From the NCBI RefSeq assembly GCF_002744175.1, contig NZ_NKHF01000046.1:1-47886 (forward strand): a DNA stretch of 47,886 bases, in the 5' to 3' direction. Under the pieces are notes generated by a model, which saw only the letters and a program-made list of their open reading frames with translations, had not been told where the DNA came from and did not search any database. The DNA is from Pseudoalteromonas piscicida (GTDB lineage: Bacteria > Pseudomonadota > Gammaproteobacteria > Enterobacterales > Alteromonadaceae). Position 1 is the first letter of the stretch. Every line of letters begins with the position of its first letter. Shown piece after piece: positions 1 to 8,161 of the stretch. Position numbers and translations under genes: made by a program.

Positions 1-58
1 CCAACAGGCCCTAGATAATGACACTACCACGATAAGCGTTTGTTTTGGTTATATCAAC

Positions 59-80
59 AAAAAAGCCGCCTTGCGGCGGC
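59..80 (-). terminator. Rho-independent terminator of ibpA
   Basis: Read on the minus strand this is a 6-bp perfect GC stem (GCCGCC/GGCGGC) closed by a GCAA tetraloop and followed by six T. It lies about 30 bp past the ibpA stop codon. Bases 1-58 hold no feature I can support. Confidence 0.85.
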
Positions 81-109
81 GGGTTGGAAAACTGCAGGCT
101 TGGTTCTTG

Positions 110-556
110 TTACTTACTTTCTAACAATTTGCTTGAACCAATTTCTATTTTTCTTGGTTTTAGTGCCTCTGGAATTTCACGCTCAAGGTCGATAACCAGT
201 AAGCCATGATTTAAGTCTGCACCTAACACCTTAACGTGATCCCCCAACTGGAACTTGCGCTCAAATTCGCGTTCCGCAATACCTTGGTGAATAAACTTAC
301 GCTCTTTTGACTCTTCAGCTTGTTGCTTTTTGCCTTTAACCGTCAAGGTGTTATTTTCTGATTCCAGTGTAAGCTCTTGCTCCGTAAATCCGGCAACAGC
401 CATGGTAATTTGGTATTTATCTTTACCTAGAGCCTCGATGTTGTATGGCGGATAACTTGGCTGTTTGTCTGTTCTTGCAGCCGCATCCATCATTGACGCT
501 AGGTGATCAAAACCGATAAATGAACGATAAAGTGGTGATAAATCTACTGTACGCAT
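110..556 (-). CDS. ibpA: Small heat shock protein, Hsp20/IbpA family
   Basis: A cytosolic ATP-independent holdase that binds unfolding proteins and hands them to DnaK/ClpB. The N-terminus (MRTVDLSPLYRSFIGFDHL) and the alpha-crystallin domain (YPPYNIEALGKDKYQITMAV, then GIAEREFERKFQLGDHV) follow E. coli IbpA closely. The C-terminal tail keeps a basic PRKIEI motif like the I-x-I anchor of the family. I start at the ATG at 556 (148 aa) because AAGAGGA lies just upstream and IbpA proteins begin MR-DLSPLYRS; a start 27 bp further upstream would add an unconserved MYSFKRIQI. It is monocistronic, with a terminator just downstream and a possible sigma32 promoter upstream. Confidence 0.95.
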   Translation of the reverse strand: MRTVDLSPLYRSFIGFDHLASMMDAAARTDKQPSYPPYNIEALGKDKYQITMAVAGFTEQELTLESENNTLTVKGKKQQAEESKERKFIHQGIAEREFERKFQLGDHVKVLGADLNHGLLVIDLEREIPEALKPRKIEIGSSKLLESK

Positions 557-673
557 AATCTGTATCCTCTTAAAGCTATACATAGGTGCTCACTCTTCAA
601 CAGAACCAATAAGCACTTTAAAAACAAATAGTTAATTTAGTATAGGCCCCTATCGGCGACCTCATAACCCTAT

Positions 674-699
674 TTATGGTCAGCAAATTTAATTTCAAG
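674..699 (-). promoter_or_regulatory. Candidate sigma32 (heat-shock) promoter of ibpA
   Basis: On the minus strand CTTGAAA (693-699) matches the sigma32 -35 element exactly. After an 11-bp spacer comes GACCATAA, which shares only the core CCAT of the CCCCATnT -10 element. The spacer is shorter than the usual 12-15 bp, so the -35 is convincing and the -10 is not. The position, about 120 bp before an Hsp20 gene, supports the reading. Confidence 0.4.
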
Positions 700-708
700 A
701 AAAATTTT

Positions 709-1887
709 TCAAAAAAAATCACTTTTTTTAAAAAATCTTTTTAAAACAGAGGTATATATTTTTTCAATGGTACAAAGGTCCATCAGCGATACATGTTCAT
801 TCACTTGGTGAATGGAATCGTTCTTTACACCACACTCAATCACTTGGGTTTTGTCAGTAGCATAAAAGCGACCATCCGATGTTCCGCCTGCTGTGCTCAA
901 AGCAGGATACTGACCGGTGCTTTCCTTTACCGCCTGTTCAACCAGACTCAAAAAGCAATTATCCTGCTTTGCGCCTGTATAGAATGACTCACAAGGGCGC
1001 TCCCACAAGATCTCTGAAATTGCACCTGACTTTGCCAACGACTCTTGAATGTAATGAATAACTTCTTGGCTTTTATACGCATGGCTATAGCGAATATTAA
1101 AAGTGATCTCACATTCTGAAGGCACTAGATTATCAACGATGTTGGGGACCGTGATCCCGGTCACTTGCAAAGTGGTTTGCGACCCTGCTTCATCTTTCCA
1201 CCAAGGTAAGATGGCAAGCTGACTTACTAGCTGTCCAGCGATATGCGCCGCATTTACGGTTTGCTCAGGATAAGCAACATGCCCCGCTCGCCCCTTAATA
1301 TGTATGCGACCAGAAATTGCACCTCGCCGGCCATTTTTGATGGTATCTCCAACCGCCTGATGAGAAGTTGGCTCTCCCACAAGGCAAGCGTTAAGTTCAA
1401 TGCCTTTGTCTAACAAACGCTGTGCAATTAACTTTGAGCCAAATTCAGCTTCCCCCTCTTCATCTGAGGTGAGCAACCAGTAGAAACTTCCCTGAAGGTC
1501 TTGCTGACTCTGTAGTAATGTTCGCGTTGCAGCTAGCATGGCTGCAACGCCACCTTTCATATCAGCGGCCCCGCGACCATATATAACGTCATCTACCACC
1601 TGCGCGCTAAATGGAGGCACTATCCAGCCTTTATCACTTGCTGGGACAACATCAACATGGCCAGAAAATGCCAATGTAGGCCCATCCGAAAAGTGGTAGC
1701 TTGCAATTAAGTTTTTAACGCCCTGCACTTCAAATGTCTCAATGCTAAAACCCAAGCTGGCTAATTGCGCCGACATAAACGCTATGGTACCTGCATCGCA
1801 CGGCGTCACTGAAGGCGCTTGAATTAAGTGTCGTAATATCTCTACAGCATAGGACGTATGGTATTGTTGCTCTAAGGCTAGTGACAT
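709..1887 (-). CDS. dapE: Succinyl-diaminopimelate desuccinylase DapE
   Basis: A di-zinc M20-family amidohydrolase that removes succinate from N-succinyl-LL-diaminopimelate in the lysine/meso-DAP (peptidoglycan) pathway, in the cytosol. Visible motifs are FSGHVDVVP (metal His/Asp), GRGAADMKGG (bridging Asp), TSDEEGEAE (catalytic and metal Glu), VGEPTS, KNGRRGA, GHVAYPE, and the DapE-specific STAGGTSDGRF and SIHQVNEHV near the end. These separate it from ArgE. I use the internal ATG at 1887 (392 aa; usual length about 375), because the 30 residues upstream of it are not DapE-like; no strong Shine-Dalgarno is visible at either start. The protein ends in a Phe/Lys-rich tail encoded by an A/T-rich stretch. 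Confidence 0.95.
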   Translation of the reverse strand: MSLALEQQYHTSYAVEILRHLIQAPSVTPCDAGTIAFMSAQLASLGFSIETFEVQGVKNLIASYHFSDGPTLAFSGHVDVVPASDKGWIVPPFSAQVVDDVIYGRGAADMKGGVAAMLAATRTLLQSQQDLQGSFYWLLTSDEEGEAEFGSKLIAQRLLDKGIELNACLVGEPTSHQAVGDTIKNGRRGAISGRIHIKGRAGHVAYPEQTVNAAHIAGQLVSQLAILPWWKDEAGSQTTLQVTGITVPNIVDNLVPSECEITFNIRYSHAYKSQEVIHYIQESLAKSGAISEILWERPCESFYTGAKQDNCFLSLVEQAVKESTGQYPALSTAGGTSDGRFYATDKTQVIECGVKNDSIHQVNEHVSLMDLCTIEKIYTSVLKRFFKKSDFF

Positions 1888-2145
1888 AATTAAGCATCGT
1901 TGTAGTAAAAACCTATTCGCTATTAAAAGGGGCAACTTTGACCAAAGCATTGCAGTTTTAATGCAGGTTAATGACAAGTGAAAACTTAATCTAAATCAAA
2001 GTTTCAAAAATTTCTGAACCTATACAATTTAAAAATTGATCTAGAACAGCTTTTCTATTTTTGAAGGCTCTTATGATGACCATATTGAAAACACACACTG
2101 TTTCACAGTTTAAAAAACGTCCTCACATAGGGTTAGGAGAAGAAA

Positions 2146-2796
2146 ATGAAAACTTTAACTGCTGCACTTTTATCTACTCTGTTAGTTGCTGCTCCCTTCG
2201 CACAAGCAAAATTCAGTGTCAATGTTGGTGCGATTAACGTAAACCCTGACAACACAGCTTCGGCAATTGACCAAGATAAATCCCTTGGCTTAGTTGCTGA
2301 CTCAAATACACAGCTTGGTATCACGGTAGACTATCACTACAACGATAACATCGTGTTTGAATTAGTTGCAGCGACACCATTTTCTCATACTGTAGATGGC
2401 GCTGGTGGTTTAGCAGGCAATGAGATTGCAGATGTAAAACATCTACCACCAACGTTACTGGCTCAATATCACTTCTTTGATGCTTCAGCTAAGTTCCGTC
2501 CATTTATTGGTGCCGGTTTGAACTATACGGTGTTCTTTGATGAAGAGCCAAGCGCAGCATTAAAAGCAACATTAAAAACAAATGATGTTGATCTTGATTT
2601 AGACAGCTCGTTTGGTATTGCATTACAGGTTGGTTTTAACTACGACTTAAATGAGAAATGGGGCCTTCACGGTATGATTTCTAAAATGGACATCAACACA
2701 GATGCAACTGTGTATGCAAATGGCGTAAAAGCACTCACTTCTGATGTCGAGCTGGACCCAGTTGTTGCAATGTTCGGTGTTAAATACAAGTTCTAA
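2146..2796 (+). CDS. ompW: OmpW-family outer membrane protein
   Basis: An eight-stranded outer-membrane barrel of the OmpW family, thought to let small hydrophobic molecules enter. A signal peptide with an AQA cleavage site (about residue 21) precedes the mature start KFSVNVG. Family landmarks are KHLPPTLLAQYHF, FRPFIGAGLNYTVFF and DLDSSFGIALQVGFNYDL, and the protein ends in KYKF with the terminal Phe used by the BAM machinery. The length (216 aa) is normal. AGGAG lies 8 bp before the ATG. It is transcribed alone, divergent from dapE across 258 bp and followed by a hairpin terminator. Confidence 0.93.
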   Translation: MKTLTAALLSTLLVAAPFAQAKFSVNVGAINVNPDNTASAIDQDKSLGLVADSNTQLGITVDYHYNDNIVFELVAATPFSHTVDGAGGLAGNEIADVKHLPPTLLAQYHFFDASAKFRPFIGAGLNYTVFFDEEPSAALKATLKTNDVDLDLDSSFGIALQVGFNYDLNEKWGLHGMISKMDINTDATVYANGVKALTSDVELDPVVAMFGVKYKF

Positions 2797-2832
2797 CTAA
2801 AAAACAGATTTACTGTTACTTTCTCAATCCCC

Positions 2833-2855
2833 AAGGCCACTTTCGTGGCCTTTAT
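2833..2855 (+). terminator. Terminator of ompW
   Basis: Perfect 8-bp stem AAGGCCAC/GTGGCCTT with a TTTC loop, 36 bp after the ompW stop. The T run is short (TTTAT), so termination may be partial. It also sits 14 bp from the end of the convergent thioesterase gene. Confidence 0.65.
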
Positions 2856-2868
2856 GCTATGTTTTTAG

Positions 2869-3402
2869 TTATAAATTGCTGTTCTTTTTCGCTTCAAGCA
2901 TTGCCTTCCAATGCATGATTTCAGGCGGTAAAATTGGTGCCTCTCCTTTAAATTCAGCAACCTCTAGCATTTCTTCAACTGCAACTACTCCACCTTTACG
3001 CTTAAATACGCCGCGAACGTAAGCAATGGCATGTAAGCCTCGTGTTGAGTGAAACCTTTGTTCAATATAGAAATACTTATGGTCCCAACCCACCACTTTA
3101 GTGGTAATAGTAAATTTTTGTAGTGGTTTAATATCACGGATGTAAGTAATAGCTGTGGCGTTTACTATGGGGAACCAGCGACGCTTCATCACCGCAGCAA
3201 ATAGCCCCACCCGTTCAGTCATCCACGTTCTTGCGAGATCCATAAATGCAAGGTAGCGCGAATTCGTTAAGTGCATGTTGATATCACAATCGCTCGGTAG
3301 AGCCCGATACTCAATATCAACCGCAGAAAGAATAGAATCTGCCTTTTGTTTGTTTTGTCTTATTTTCCAAAATAGCAGTATTAAACGAAAATATAAGTTC
3401 AT
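2869..3402 (-). CDS. Hot-dog fold thioesterase, 4HBT/THEM6-like
   Basis: Probable acyl-CoA thioesterase of the 4-hydroxybenzoyl-CoA thioesterase superfamily. The diagnostic stretch is DCDINMHLTNSRYLAFMDLA (about residues 37-56), where the Asp/Asn-His-Asn pattern begins the hot-dog helix, followed by ITYIRDIKPLQKFTITTKVV and the strand WDHKYFYIEQRFHS. The hydrophobic N-terminus (MNLYFRLILLFWKI) could associate with the membrane, as in THEM6-type relatives. Its length (177 aa) fits a single domain. The acyl substrate cannot be read from sequence. It stands alone on this strand, converging on ompW. The Shine-Dalgarno is weak, so the exact start is moderately certain. Confidence 0.8.
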   Translation of the reverse strand: MNLYFRLILLFWKIRQNKQKADSILSAVDIEYRALPSDCDINMHLTNSRYLAFMDLARTWMTERVGLFAAVMKRRWFPIVNATAITYIRDIKPLQKFTITTKVVGWDHKYFYIEQRFHSTRGLHAIAYVRGVFKRKGGVVAVEEMLEVAEFKGEAPILPPEIMHWKAMLEAKKNSNL

Positions 3403-3574
3403 AGCAATGGTCTAACCAGTTAACAATTTTTCGATTCTAGCATAGCAGTTCATATTCTAAAGTGATTATTTTGCTACGCTACTCCCCAGCCGATAAATGT
3501 CGACAAGTTCCGTTTATTCCTTGCGATAACGACTTTGGTAAACTAAATTAAATGTAAAAATAGAAGTGAACCCG

Positions 3575-4066
3575 ATGAACATATTATCCCTAATTACCTG
3601 TTCTACATTGCTTGCATTTTCAAGTGCTTGCTACGCTGATTTTGACTTTAAAGGCGAAGGAACCCTAACTTATCCGACTGGGGTAGATAAAGCGTTTGAG
3701 TTTGGTTTTGCTTGGAATAAGCAAGCTGAGAAATTTCGCATAGGTGCTAACCAATACGATATGTCAGAATTGCCAGAGTCATACTCTGTCGCAATAACGT
3801 TAAGTAAAGATGACACCCGAATATGGATTCAGGAGTTCAATCAAGGGTTCATTTCTGAGTTCACATGGAACATTGCTGATCATACTATTGCGCTGGTCAA
3901 GAAAGACTTTAAAAACGCTGTAAAAGGAAATTATGTCTTGACCGTAAATGGCATTGATTATTTCTTTGCTAGAGATAATGTCAGTATTACCCTTTCATTC
4001 GATGATGATGGTATTGAGAATGTCAAAGTCGATGGCGTTACAAAGGACATGGGCACGAAATCATAA
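3575..4066 (+). CDS. Small secreted protein of unknown function
   Basis: I do not recognise a family. The N-terminus (MNILSLITCSTLLAFSSACYA) is a signal peptide with a likely cut before DFDF, leaving a mature acidic, beta-rich protein of about 140 aa with no conserved Cys pair. Since a Cys lies in the hydrophobic end (SSACYAD), a lipoprotein is possible, but the lipobox is poor. I prefer the ATG at 3575 over a GTG at 3566, because AGAAGTG sits at ribosome-binding distance from the ATG only. A perfect hairpin follows the stop and separates it from convergent tyrR. Confidence 0.7.
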   Translation: MNILSLITCSTLLAFSSACYADFDFKGEGTLTYPTGVDKAFEFGFAWNKQAEKFRIGANQYDMSELPESYSVAITLSKDDTRIWIQEFNQGFISEFTWNIADHTIALVKKDFKNAVKGNYVLTVNGIDYFFARDNVSITLSFDDDGIENVKVDGVTKDMGTKS

Positions 4067-4087
4067 AGGTCGCGGCAAGCGACCTTT
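4065..4087. terminator. Hairpin between convergent genes
   Basis: Perfect 9-bp inverted repeat AAAGGTCGC/GCGACCTTT with a 5-nt loop in the 33-bp gap between the secreted protein and tyrR. It may act in both directions, although neither strand has a long T tract. Confidence 0.55.
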
Positions 4088-4099
4088 ACAAGGTTAAGA

Positions 4100-5656
4100 T
4101 TACACTTTGACCGTTTTTCTGTTAATGCCATATTCCCGCAGCTTGTTAGCTACTGCCGTATGACTGAGGCCCAGTCGTTTTGCAAGCTGCCTAGAGCTCG
4201 GGTAAGCAGGGTAAAGTTTTCTCAGTAAGGTCGCTTCAAAGCGTTTAACTGCTTGGTCTAACGTCCCTTCAAAGTCTGACTCTAAATAACCTAAGTCATG
4301 AGTAAAGGTTGGTAGGTTTAGATGCTCTGTCCGAAGCTCTTTGTCGTCCAATAACGAAACGGCACGATAAATCGCATTTTCCAACTGTCTAACGTTTCCA
4401 GGCCAAGGGTACTGCTCTAAAAATTCAATACACTCTTTCGCAAAAGTAGGAGCTGGGTGACCATTTTGCTGTGCATACTTTTGAACAAAGTGCTCAGCCA
4501 ATGGACCAATATCGGCTTTTCTGTCCCTCAGTGGTGCAATCTCAAGTGTAAGCACATTGATGCGATAATAAAGATCTTCTCTAAATGCCCCCTCTTGAAC
4601 CATAGCAGGCAGATCTTTTTGCGTCGCGGCGATGATCCTAACATTCACTTTAACTTCGTTTTCATCTCCCACCTTGCGGAAGGTTCCATCTTGCAAAAAG
4701 CGTAGAAGCTTAGTCTGCAATTGCGTAGACATTTCACCGACTTCATCTAAAAATACCGTGCCACCGTCTGCTTGCTCTAATACTCCACGCTTGGGTGCTG
4801 CATTTTCCTCGTATCCGGCGTAGCCAAACAGCTCAGATTCTGCGACATCATCCGGTAAAGAAGCGCAAGAAAGGGCAATAAACGGTTTTAAGGAACGATT
4901 CGAAGCGTAGTGACAAGACCTAGCTAATAACTCTTTACCCGTTCCAGTTTCACCAGTAATTAAGATGGGGGCTTCCAGCTGCGCCATTTTTCTAGCCTCT
5001 CGAACCACTCTGCGCATTGCTGTGCTGTGGTTGTGGATAGTTGCAAAGCTTTCTTGGCCGTAACGACGAAACGCACTGACTTGCTGCCCTAAGCGTGACT
5101 GAGACTTAATGTTGATCACGGCCCCAGCGAGTACATCGCCTTCAATACCTTGAGGAACAGAGATAGGTAAAATATCTGCGATAAAATCTTCACCACCGAC
5201 CTCAACACGAGTTGTCTGCCCTAATACCTCTTTACCCTCTAACCAACGAGTAAAGTTAAACCCTTTCAATAGGTTATTAATATTCGCACCGATCACTTCT
5301 TTTTCAAGCATATTCAGATCACGACAAGCGGCATCGTTGCAATGACGCACCCATCCTTTTGCATCGATAGAAATGACCCCATCAGGTAAAGCACTCAGTA
5401 GCGTATTTAACTCATTATGCTCTCGCTCTGACGGTAAAAACGCAGTGGTACGAACATCTTCAACCCCATCGATCAAACGGATTTCAGGCATGATCTTTTG
5501 AAACTGTTCAAATTCTATGGGCGGAAAGCTCACGTACATTCGACAATTTACCGAGTCAACTTCTATACCTTTTAAGTCCACACGATAACTCACCAAGATA
5601 TTGAGAATTTCTTGGGCAATACCAATACGGTCAGCGCAATGTATCTCTAGACGCAT
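4100..5656 (-). CDS. tyrR: Transcriptional regulator TyrR
   Basis: Regulator of aromatic amino acid synthesis and transport that responds to Tyr, Phe and Trp. The order is: ACT domain (MRLEIHCADRIGIAQEIL, residues 1-75), PAS domain (about 80-190), AAA+ domain with Walker A GETGTGKE (235-242) and Walker B GTVFLDEVGE, and a Fis-type helix-turn-helix at the C-terminus (RQLAKRLGLSHTAVANKLRE). It is collinear with E. coli TyrR (513 aa). The GAFTGA loop that contacts sigma54 is absent (ELFGYAGYEENAA instead), as in E. coli TyrR, so it should act with sigma70 polymerase. GAGGA precedes the ATG. It is divergent from the polymer-synthesis operon across 286 bp; I see no complete TyrR box (TGTAAA-N6-TTTACA) there. 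Confidence 0.95.
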   Translation of the reverse strand: MRLEIHCADRIGIAQEILNILVSYRVDLKGIEVDSVNCRMYVSFPPIEFEQFQKIMPEIRLIDGVEDVRTTAFLPSEREHNELNTLLSALPDGVISIDAKGWVRHCNDAACRDLNMLEKEVIGANINNLLKGFNFTRWLEGKEVLGQTTRVEVGGEDFIADILPISVPQGIEGDVLAGAVINIKSQSRLGQQVSAFRRYGQESFATIHNHSTAMRRVVREARKMAQLEAPILITGETGTGKELLARSCHYASNRSLKPFIALSCASLPDDVAESELFGYAGYEENAAPKRGVLEQADGGTVFLDEVGEMSTQLQTKLLRFLQDGTFRKVGDENEVKVNVRIIAATQKDLPAMVQEGAFREDLYYRINVLTLEIAPLRDRKADIGPLAEHFVQKYAQQNGHPAPTFAKECIEFLEQYPWPGNVRQLENAIYRAVSLLDDKELRTEHLNLPTFTHDLGYLESDFEGTLDQAVKRFEATLLRKLYPAYPSSRQLAKRLGLSHTAVANKLREYGINRKTVKV

Positions 5657-5865
5657 TTGTTCCTCAAAGCGGGTTTACACGATTGACTGGATCATACTCT
5701 AAGAATAGCTGGGCGACTAGGAAAACGTAAAGAATATTGAACAGAATTTTAACTCAGTACGCTAATTTCTGTCCTATACTAAGTGCAATCAAAACAGTTT
5801 ATTAATACTCGCGCTTCCCCTTTAATTAAGCATTTGATTTGGAAACTTACTTTTAATAGAGATGA

Positions 5866-5895
5866 TTGCAACGCAGCGACTGCCACATATATAAT
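5866..5895 (+). promoter_or_regulatory. Predicted sigma70 promoter of the PgsA-C-B operon
   Basis: TTGCAA (5866-5871), an 18-bp spacer and a perfect TATAAT (5890-5895). Transcription would begin near 5902, giving a 5' leader of about 40 nt before the CapA-like gene. It is the only strong promoter-like sequence I see before the seven-gene run, in a 286-bp gap (5657-5942) that holds nothing else I recognise. Confidence 0.6.
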
Positions 5896-5942
5896 ACAAA
5901 AGAACTGGATAATGTTTCTTTTTTGAAAGCAGGTTTGTAACA

Positions 5943-8147
5943 ATGAAAAATTTATTAAGTCTCGCGTTACTATTATTACTAACGGCCTGCTCAGTTGAAG
6001 ATCCGAATGAAACCGGCCCGTCCCAAACCGATAGAAACGAAGACCAAAGTCAGCAAGATAGAGATAACGATACGGCAAATTTGAGCGTGCAGCTGCAAAA
6101 CAGTGCGGGTAACCCCATTAGTCAAGCAAAGCTCATCATTAACGATCAAGCATTCATTGCTAACGGCAGCGGGATCATTGACTTGTCAGCACTGCCATTT
6201 GGCACTTATGTTGCTACCATAGAACATCCCGAGTACTTGCCATTAGTATTCACCTTAGCCAATCACAGCAGTGACAAACAACAACTCGCCATCGAGCTAA
6301 AACCAAAATCTAACACCATTAAAACGTTACTGTTTGCCGGTGATACCATGTTTGGGCGCCGTTACTTTAACCCAACCCTCATTACCATGGGTAACTCTCT
6401 TTCTAGTACCAGTGATGGCCTTATCCAGCCTGCTACTGCAGGCCCAGACGCTCAAGCACTAGTAAAGTATATGTCCCCTTTATTTCAACATGTGGATTTT
6501 GCCTCGGTCAACTTAGAGTCGCCAATTCTTAACAATCCCACGACCGTTCATCCTACTAAAGAGTTTGCCTTTTTTAGCCTGCCAGAGTCGCTTATCGCCT
6601 TAAATGACCTTGGAGTTGACTATGTTGCGCTGGGCAATAACCATGTCTACGACTACCAGTCCACGGGGCTTAAGGACACCATCCAATACGTTGAGCAAGC
6701 AGGTTTAAAACACAGTGGTGCAGGAGAAGATGCACAATCAGCTTTTGCGCCTTATCGTTTTGTACTCGGTGAAACAACGCTAGATTTAGTATCGGCTACA
6801 TCGATTACTGGCGATCAGCATGCTGTCACTTATGTCGCCTCAGACTCAAAAGGCGGTGCAGCAGATCTTACCGCTCCCAATGGGGTAAGCGGCACAATCA
6901 GGCAATCGAGGCTTGACAATCATTTTGTTATTGCACAGCTACATGGCGGTGATGAGTACTCCTATGCCCCCACTGCGTATATTTCCAACCGCTTCGAGCT
7001 GCTGTCTCAAAGTGGCGCAAATCTGATGATTGCGCATCATCCACACGTTGCTCAAGGGTTTGGGTTATATAATGATGTTCCAGCTATATTGGGACTCGGC
7101 AACTTCGTATTCGAGCAAAATCGCCTTGAAACTTTTTTAGGTTTGATAACTATCGTTGAGTTAGATACCGCAGGCGCGCCCACTATTACCGCATTAAAGG
7201 CCTACCCAGTTTATTTGGAAGACTATGTGCCCAAGCTAGTCAGTGGTGATTTGGCAAACGCATTGCTGAAACGAATAGCAGAGTTTTCATCTCCTGAAAT
7301 TGGCATTTCATTGCAAGCAGGGTTTGCTGAGGTGGCTTTTGACAAGCCAGTACAGGCAACAGAGACAAGCCAGCAGGTAATAAGCTTGGCAGCCGGAGAA
7401 CATATTATTGATTTACGCCAGTACGCAACAAGTGCCGAATACGTGAGTCAAATAGTCAGCACAGACTCACAAGCTCAGCTGACCCTTGGCCGCGATTTAC
7501 TCTTTTTCGGTGATTTTGAAGATTGGGACAGCGACAGCGAGCAAGGTGAGGTGTCACGCTGGCTTATAGAGTCTGATGATATTGCGCCATGCTTAGTGGG
7601 TAAATTTAGAGGAGTACAAGGATTGTGTTTACAGCGCACTCAATTCGATGAAACACCAACCAGAGTGCCTTTCAAACATACCATTCGCACCATGCCGATT
7701 ACGCCAGCTCCAAGTACTGCTTTGGCCTATCACGACCTGACACTTTTTGGCTATGCCAAAGGAAGCAACGCGGGAGAGTTCAAAGCCGATATTCGCGTTT
7801 TAACATCTGAAGACAGCCTTGTATTTTCGGAGTCGAACCCGGTACTCAAATCTGCGGGGGATTATGAGTGGCAGTCGTTTAAGCAAGACATCGTGTTACC
7901 GGACGACTCTGTGGTGCTCGGAGACAAAAGGTTACCAGCTAGAGGCGTGCAATTTGGCCTCTCCATGTCACCACCAAGCAGTGGCGAAAGTACACTGTTT
8001 TTAGACGATATCGCGATGATCTCATGGCAGCGCCCAATTATCCTTAACAATAAAAAATGGCATAGCAATCAAATTCATGGACTACAATTTATCAGAGTAA
8101 ATACGGAAAGTTCAGTAGAGCTCACGCTCACTTTTAGCCAACAATAA
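5943..8147 (+). CDS. pgsA: CapA/PgsA-family lipoprotein with C-terminal beta-sandwich
   Basis: First gene of the putative polyamino-acid operon. The signal peptide ends in the lipobox LTAC (Cys16); Ser at +2 favours the outer membrane. After an acidic, Gln-rich linker comes a small Ig/PEGA-like domain (about 45-110), then the CapA metallophosphatase fold (about 127-430). Its signature motifs are GDTMFGR (133-139), NLESPI, GNNHVYDY (from 231), HGGDEYS (from 334), HHPHV (365-369) and GLGNFVF. Residues 480-734 look like a jelly-roll/carbohydrate-binding sandwich (FGDFEDW, then STLFLDDIAM), absent from Bacillus PgsA (about 380 aa, TM-anchored). In Bacillus, PgsA/CapA is needed for PGA assembly and export; its enzymatic role is unsettled. 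The next gene starts 14 bp downstream. Confidence 0.88.
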   Translation: MKNLLSLALLLLLTACSVEDPNETGPSQTDRNEDQSQQDRDNDTANLSVQLQNSAGNPISQAKLIINDQAFIANGSGIIDLSALPFGTYVATIEHPEYLPLVFTLANHSSDKQQLAIELKPKSNTIKTLLFAGDTMFGRRYFNPTLITMGNSLSSTSDGLIQPATAGPDAQALVKYMSPLFQHVDFASVNLESPILNNPTTVHPTKEFAFFSLPESLIALNDLGVDYVALGNNHVYDYQSTGLKDTIQYVEQAGLKHSGAGEDAQSAFAPYRFVLGETTLDLVSATSITGDQHAVTYVASDSKGGAADLTAPNGVSGTIRQSRLDNHFVIAQLHGGDEYSYAPTAYISNRFELLSQSGANLMIAHHPHVAQGFGLYNDVPAILGLGNFVFEQNRLETFLGLITIVELDTAGAPTITALKAYPVYLEDYVPKLVSGDLANALLKRIAEFSSPEIGISLQAGFAEVAFDKPVQATETSQQVISLAAGEHIIDLRQYATSAEYVSQIVSTDSQAQLTLGRDLLFFGDFEDWDSDSEQGEVSRWLIESDDIAPCLVGKFRGVQGLCLQRTQFDETPTRVPFKHTIRTMPITPAPSTALAYHDLTLFGYAKGSNAGEFKADIRVLTSEDSLVFSESNPVLKSAGDYEWQSFKQDIVLPDDSVVLGDKRLPARGVQFGLSMSPPSSGESTLFLDDIAMISWQRPIILNNKKWHSNQIHGLQFIRVNTESSVELTLTFSQQ

Positions 8148-8161
8148 TAGAGACGATATGC

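Noticed and set aside
557..600. RNA thermometer (ROSE-type) in the ibpA leader
   Set aside because: A short TGTAT/ATACA pairing flanks the Shine-Dalgarno but leaves it in the loop, and no UUGCU-type element is evident.
4780..4860. TyrR as a sigma54 activator
   Set aside because: The AAA+ loop lacks GAFTGA (ELFGYAGYEENAA), as in E. coli TyrR, so no sigma54 role is claimed.
5657..5942. TyrR box controlling tyrR or the polymer operon
   Set aside because: Only a TGTAAA half-site is visible near the tyrR start; the second half (TTTACA at the right spacing) is missing.
5779..6078. Reverse ORF of 99 codons in front of the CapA-like gene
   Set aside because: It runs through the operon promoter and signal peptide, lacks a ribosome-binding site, and shows no domain features.
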